Source: DAIRVC01 sp036803025
Lineage (GTDB): Bacteria; Chloroflexota; Anaerolineae; Anaerolineales; E44-bin32
DNA: 7,131 nucleotides
Assembly: GCA_036803025.1 (NCBI GenBank)
Contig: DAIRVC010000141.1
Span: forward strand, 1-7,131
Reading direction: 5' to 3'
Each line of letters opens with the position of its first letter. Positions within the stretch are counted from its first letter, which is position 1. Shown here piece by piece: positions 5,208-7,131 of this stretch. The translations under genes were made by a program, and so were the position numbers. A model generated the notes under the pieces. It did no database searches, was not told the DNA's origin, and saw only the letters and a list, made by a program, of their open reading frames with translations.

Positions 5208-6008
5208 TTGGAGAGGCGGGACCCCATTAGCCGGGATTCCACGTTTCGCGTGTTGGCTGTGACCCAGGGGCTGTGGGGAGAGCGGATCGCCACAACCCTG
5301 CGGGAGCGCGCCCCGCAGGACTGGCAAGTGGAAGTCTGGGCGGCGCCCAACCCAATCCCCCCCATCGTCGACTACCCCGAAGAGTATCTGCCACCCACGT
5401 TGCCTCAGGTCGACCTGGTCCTCGCGCTGGGCGAAGTGCCCGGCCTGGCCCAATTGGTGCCCGACATCTGCCGCCTGTGCGGCGCGTCGGCCGTGATTGC
5501 CCCCATCGACCGCAACGAATCCCTGCCCCCCGGGCTGGCCCGTCAACTCAAGCACTGGCTGGACGAGATGGGCGTCGTTTCGGTCTTTCCCAAGCCCTTC
5601 TGCAGCCTAACGCTGGCAACCCTCAACCGCAAGCCGATCGCCGCCGCCTATGATCACCCGCTCATCCAGCGCTTCGCCCAGGCCTTCGGCCAGCCCGAAT
5701 TCCGCGCCGTCGTGGAAGGCGGCCGGATCACCGGCGTCGACCTGGTGCGGGACACGCCTTGCGGCTGCGCCCGCTACGTGGCCGAACGCCTGCCGGGGAC
5801 CCCGGTCGACAGCGCCCTGGAGCAGGCCGGCATGCTGCACCATCACTACCCGTGCTTGGCCAGCATGAACCAGGACGCTGACTACCACGATACCTTGATG
5901 CACGTCTCCGGGAATATCCTGCGTGACGCCTTGAAGGACGCCCTTCAGGAGCACCTGACCGTCGTGTTCCTCCGCCCGTCGAACCTGGTCGAGCCGGACC
6001 AGACCTGA
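5208..6008 (+). CDS. DUF166 family protein upstream of CODH
   Basis: The sequence matches the DUF166 family, found mainly in methanogens and other anaerobes and sometimes annotated as thymidylate synthase-like without solid support; its function is unknown. Family-like blocks, numbered from the TTG at 5208, are FRVLAVTQGLWGERI (13-27), LPPTLPQVDLVLAL (61-74), IAPIDRNESLPPGL (97-110), PKPFCSL (128-134), RDTPCGCARYVAERL (181-195) and HHHYPCLASMNQD (211-223). Cysteines 88, 91, 132, 185, 187 and 216, plus the HHH before YPC, could bind metal or a cluster. No membrane segment is seen. The start is uncertain: the TTG at 5208 has a weak upstream AGGG, while GGAGAGG (5210-5216) is ideally placed for an ATT at 5226; GTG 5250 is a third option. 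The upstream in-frame stop is TAA 5184-5186. The stop TGA is followed 13 nt later by the next gene, and cooS follows that. Confidence 0.8.
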   Translation: MERRDPISRDSTFRVLAVTQGLWGERIATTLRERAPQDWQVEVWAAPNPIPPIVDYPEEYLPPTLPQVDLVLALGEVPGLAQLVPDICRLCGASAVIAPIDRNESLPPGLARQLKHWLDEMGVVSVFPKPFCSLTLATLNRKPIAAAYDHPLIQRFAQAFGQPEFRAVVEGGRITGVDLVRDTPCGCARYVAERLPGTPVDSALEQAGMLHHHYPCLASMNQDADYHDTLMHVSGNILRDALKDALQEHLTVVFLRPSNLVEPDQT

Positions 6009-6021
6009 GGAGTTGCCCGAG

Positions 6022-6399
6022 ATGGAGAAACTGCTGCTGAGCATCCCCACCCTGTACGGCGACCATCACACCTTGGCCGTGCGGGCGCTGTTGGAGAAGA
6101 TGGATGGGATCTCCAATCTATTCGTCGCCCCCAGCCGGCACATGCTCGCGCTGGAGTTCGACCCCAAGAAGGTCAAGCGCGAGGCGATCGAGAAGGCGCT
6201 GGCCGAGCAGGGCTACGAACAGGGAACGCCCGAACCGGCCTACGTGCCGAGTTACTCCGAGCGCTCGACGCGCCACTCCGCCACCTACGCCGGCCTGGGG
6301 CCGCAGCTTTCCTTTGCCGAAACGACCTTGGTCCAGGACGGGCGCCCGCTTTGGCCGTGTCCCGGATTCGATCCGCGCACCCGGCCGGTAGCAGACTGA
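6022..6399 (+). CDS. HMA-fold-like small protein lacking CxxC; candidate CODH accessory factor
   Basis: This is a 125-residue soluble protein. Residues 1-65 follow the beta-alpha-beta-beta-alpha-beta pattern of heavy-metal-associated (HMA) domains: KLLLSIP, then helix LAVRALLEKMDGI, strands around NLFVAP and MLALEF, and DPKKVKREAIEKALAEQGY, the usual closing helix. Where copper chaperones have CxxC this protein has G13-D14-H15-H16, so a Cu(I)-thiolate site is absent but the loop is His-containing. The C-terminal tail (66-125) is Tyr/Ser/Pro-rich, with one cysteine in PLWPCPGFDPRTRP (109-122). The ATG at 6022 is chosen because GAGGAG (6007-6012) lies 9 nt upstream; the in-frame TTG at 6013 directly abuts that site. 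It starts 13 nt after the DUF166 stop and ends 34 nt before cooS. A nickel-delivery or regulatory role for CODH is my inference from context. Confidence 0.75.
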   Translation: MEKLLLSIPTLYGDHHTLAVRALLEKMDGISNLFVAPSRHMLALEFDPKKVKREAIEKALAEQGYEQGTPEPAYVPSYSERSTRHSATYAGLGPQLSFAETTLVQDGRPLWPCPGFDPRTRPVAD

Positions 6400-6433
6400 G
6401 CCCTGGTAGATAGGCCCACGAGGAGAGAGGCAA

Positions 6434-7131
6434 ATGCCTGAAGAGAAGAAGAAGAAGGGCCGAACGCCCGAGGAGCGCTCGATCGACCCCGCCGCGCAGG
6501 CGATGTTGATCCGCGCCGATGAGCTCGGCCTGGGAACGGCCTTCAGCCGCGCCGAGCAGATGGCCCCCTGCCCGATCGGCTCTACCGGCTCGTGTTGCCG
6601 GGTGTGTTTCATGGGCCCATGCCGCCTGACCAAGGACGGCCAGGTGGGCGTCTGCGGCGCGACGATCGAGACCATCAGCGCCCGCAACTTCGCCCGGGCG
6701 ATAGCCGCCGGCGCCGCCGCGCACTCGGATCACGGGCGCGATCTGGCCTTCACCCTCAAAGCGGTCGCCGAAGGCCACGCTGAGGGGTACAAGATCCGCG
6801 ATCCGTTCCGCCTGAACCGCCTAGCACACGAACTGGGCATCGCCACCGAAGGGCGGCCGATCAGCGACATCGCTGGCGAAGTGGCCGACAAGTGCATCGC
6901 CCAGTTTGGACAGCAGAACGGCGCCGTCTTCCCGATCGAGCGCGCCCCGGAGAAGCGCAAGCAACTCTGGCGCTCGTTGAAACTCGTCCCGCGCGGCATC
7001 GACCGTGAGATCGTCGACATCCTGCACCGCACGCATATGGGTGACGACCAGGATCCCGAGCACATCCTGCACCAGGGCTTGCGCGCCGCTCTGGGCGACG
7101 GCTGGGGCGGCTCGATGATCGCCACCGACCT
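6434..7131 (+). CDS. cooS: Anaerobic Ni,Fe carbon monoxide dehydrogenase catalytic subunit, N-terminal part
   Basis: The enzyme interconverts CO + H2O and CO2 + 2 electrons + 2 H+ at a Ni-Fe-S C-cluster, passing electrons through B- and D-clusters of the homodimer. Visible here are 232 residues, roughly the first third of a protein usually near 630-670 aa; the frame runs off the window. The cysteine pattern is canonical: Cys46 and Cys54 match the inter-subunit D-cluster, and Cys55, Cys58, Cys63 and Cys74 (CRVCFMGPCRL, GVCGA) the B-cluster. AAGAAAHSDHGRD (91-103) holds His97 and His100 of the histidine channel near the active site. HRTHMG (198-203) and DGWGGSMIATD (222-232) are further family blocks. 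C-cluster ligands lie beyond the edge. A Lys/Glu-rich lead (2-15) precedes the conserved part. AGGAGAGAGG (6421-6430) supports the ATG at 6434. It is the third gene of the presumed operon; cooC, cooF or FNOR-type partners would be expected downstream. Confidence 0.96.
   Translation, partial: MPEEKKKKGRTPEERSIDPAAQAMLIRADELGLGTAFSRAEQMAPCPIGSTGSCCRVCFMGPCRLTKDGQVGVCGATIETISARNFARAIAAGAAAHSDHGRDLAFTLKAVAEGHAEGYKIRDPFRLNRLAHELGIATEGRPISDIAGEVADKCIAQFGQQNGAVFPIERAPEKRKQLWRSLKLVPRGIDREIVDILHRTHMGDDQDPEHILHQGLRAALGDGWGGSMIATD

Noticed and set aside
5012..5365. A 117-codon minus-strand frame with a Cys-x-x-Cys near its N-terminus
   Set aside because: It overlaps the well-supported start of the DUF166 gene, lacks a ribosome binding site and resembles no known family.
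6013..6021. TTG at 6013 as start of the HMA-like gene
   Set aside because: It directly abuts the GAGGAG site; the ATG at 6022 is 9 nt downstream and begins the first beta strand.
1..7131. tRNA, rRNA, CRISPR array, insertion sequence or prophage genes
   Set aside because: I saw no cloverleaf sequence, no regularly spaced repeats and no transposase or phage-like protein on either strand.

Overview
This is a GC-rich bacterial window, probably from a short-read or metagenomic draft assembly. A run of exactly 100 Ns at 1611-1710 is flanked by an identical 55-bp sequence. The gene set is that of a bacterium with anaerobic one-carbon metabolism: the last gene is the start of a Ni,Fe carbon monoxide dehydrogenase (cooS), and the others include ATP-type PEP carboxykinase and an atypical 2-Cys thiol peroxidase. 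I cannot assign a genus. The carotenoid-hydratase/AttH-type fragment and the phytol/dolichol-kinase-type enzyme suggest isoprenoid or pigment-lipid chemistry, but do not prove phototrophy.

Layout. Positions 2-241 (+) are the C-terminal end of an AttH/CrtC lipocalin-like protein. It converges on a phytol-kinase-family membrane enzyme (407-1147, -). A 142-bp divergent regulatory region (1148-1289) separates that gene from a DUF488 protein (1290-1840, +), which the N gap breaks artificially. An isoprenylcysteine-methyltransferase-like membrane protein follows (1893-2495, +). Next is pckA (2600-4216, +), preceded by an extended -10 promoter and a perfect dyad over the expected transcription start, and then tpx (4252-4773, +). 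A long stem-loop lies after tpx. A GC-rich, structured, apparently non-coding stretch of about 430 bp (4774-5207) then leads into a second transcription unit.

That unit is the most interesting part: a DUF166 protein (about 5208-6008), a small HMA-fold-like protein whose CxxC metal site is replaced by G-D-H-H (6022-6399), and cooS (6434 to the window edge). Short spacings and clear ribosome binding sites suggest one operon. CooS needs nickel and iron-sulfur cluster assembly, so the two upstream proteins are candidate maturation or regulatory partners for CODH. That role is inferred from context and residues and is not established.
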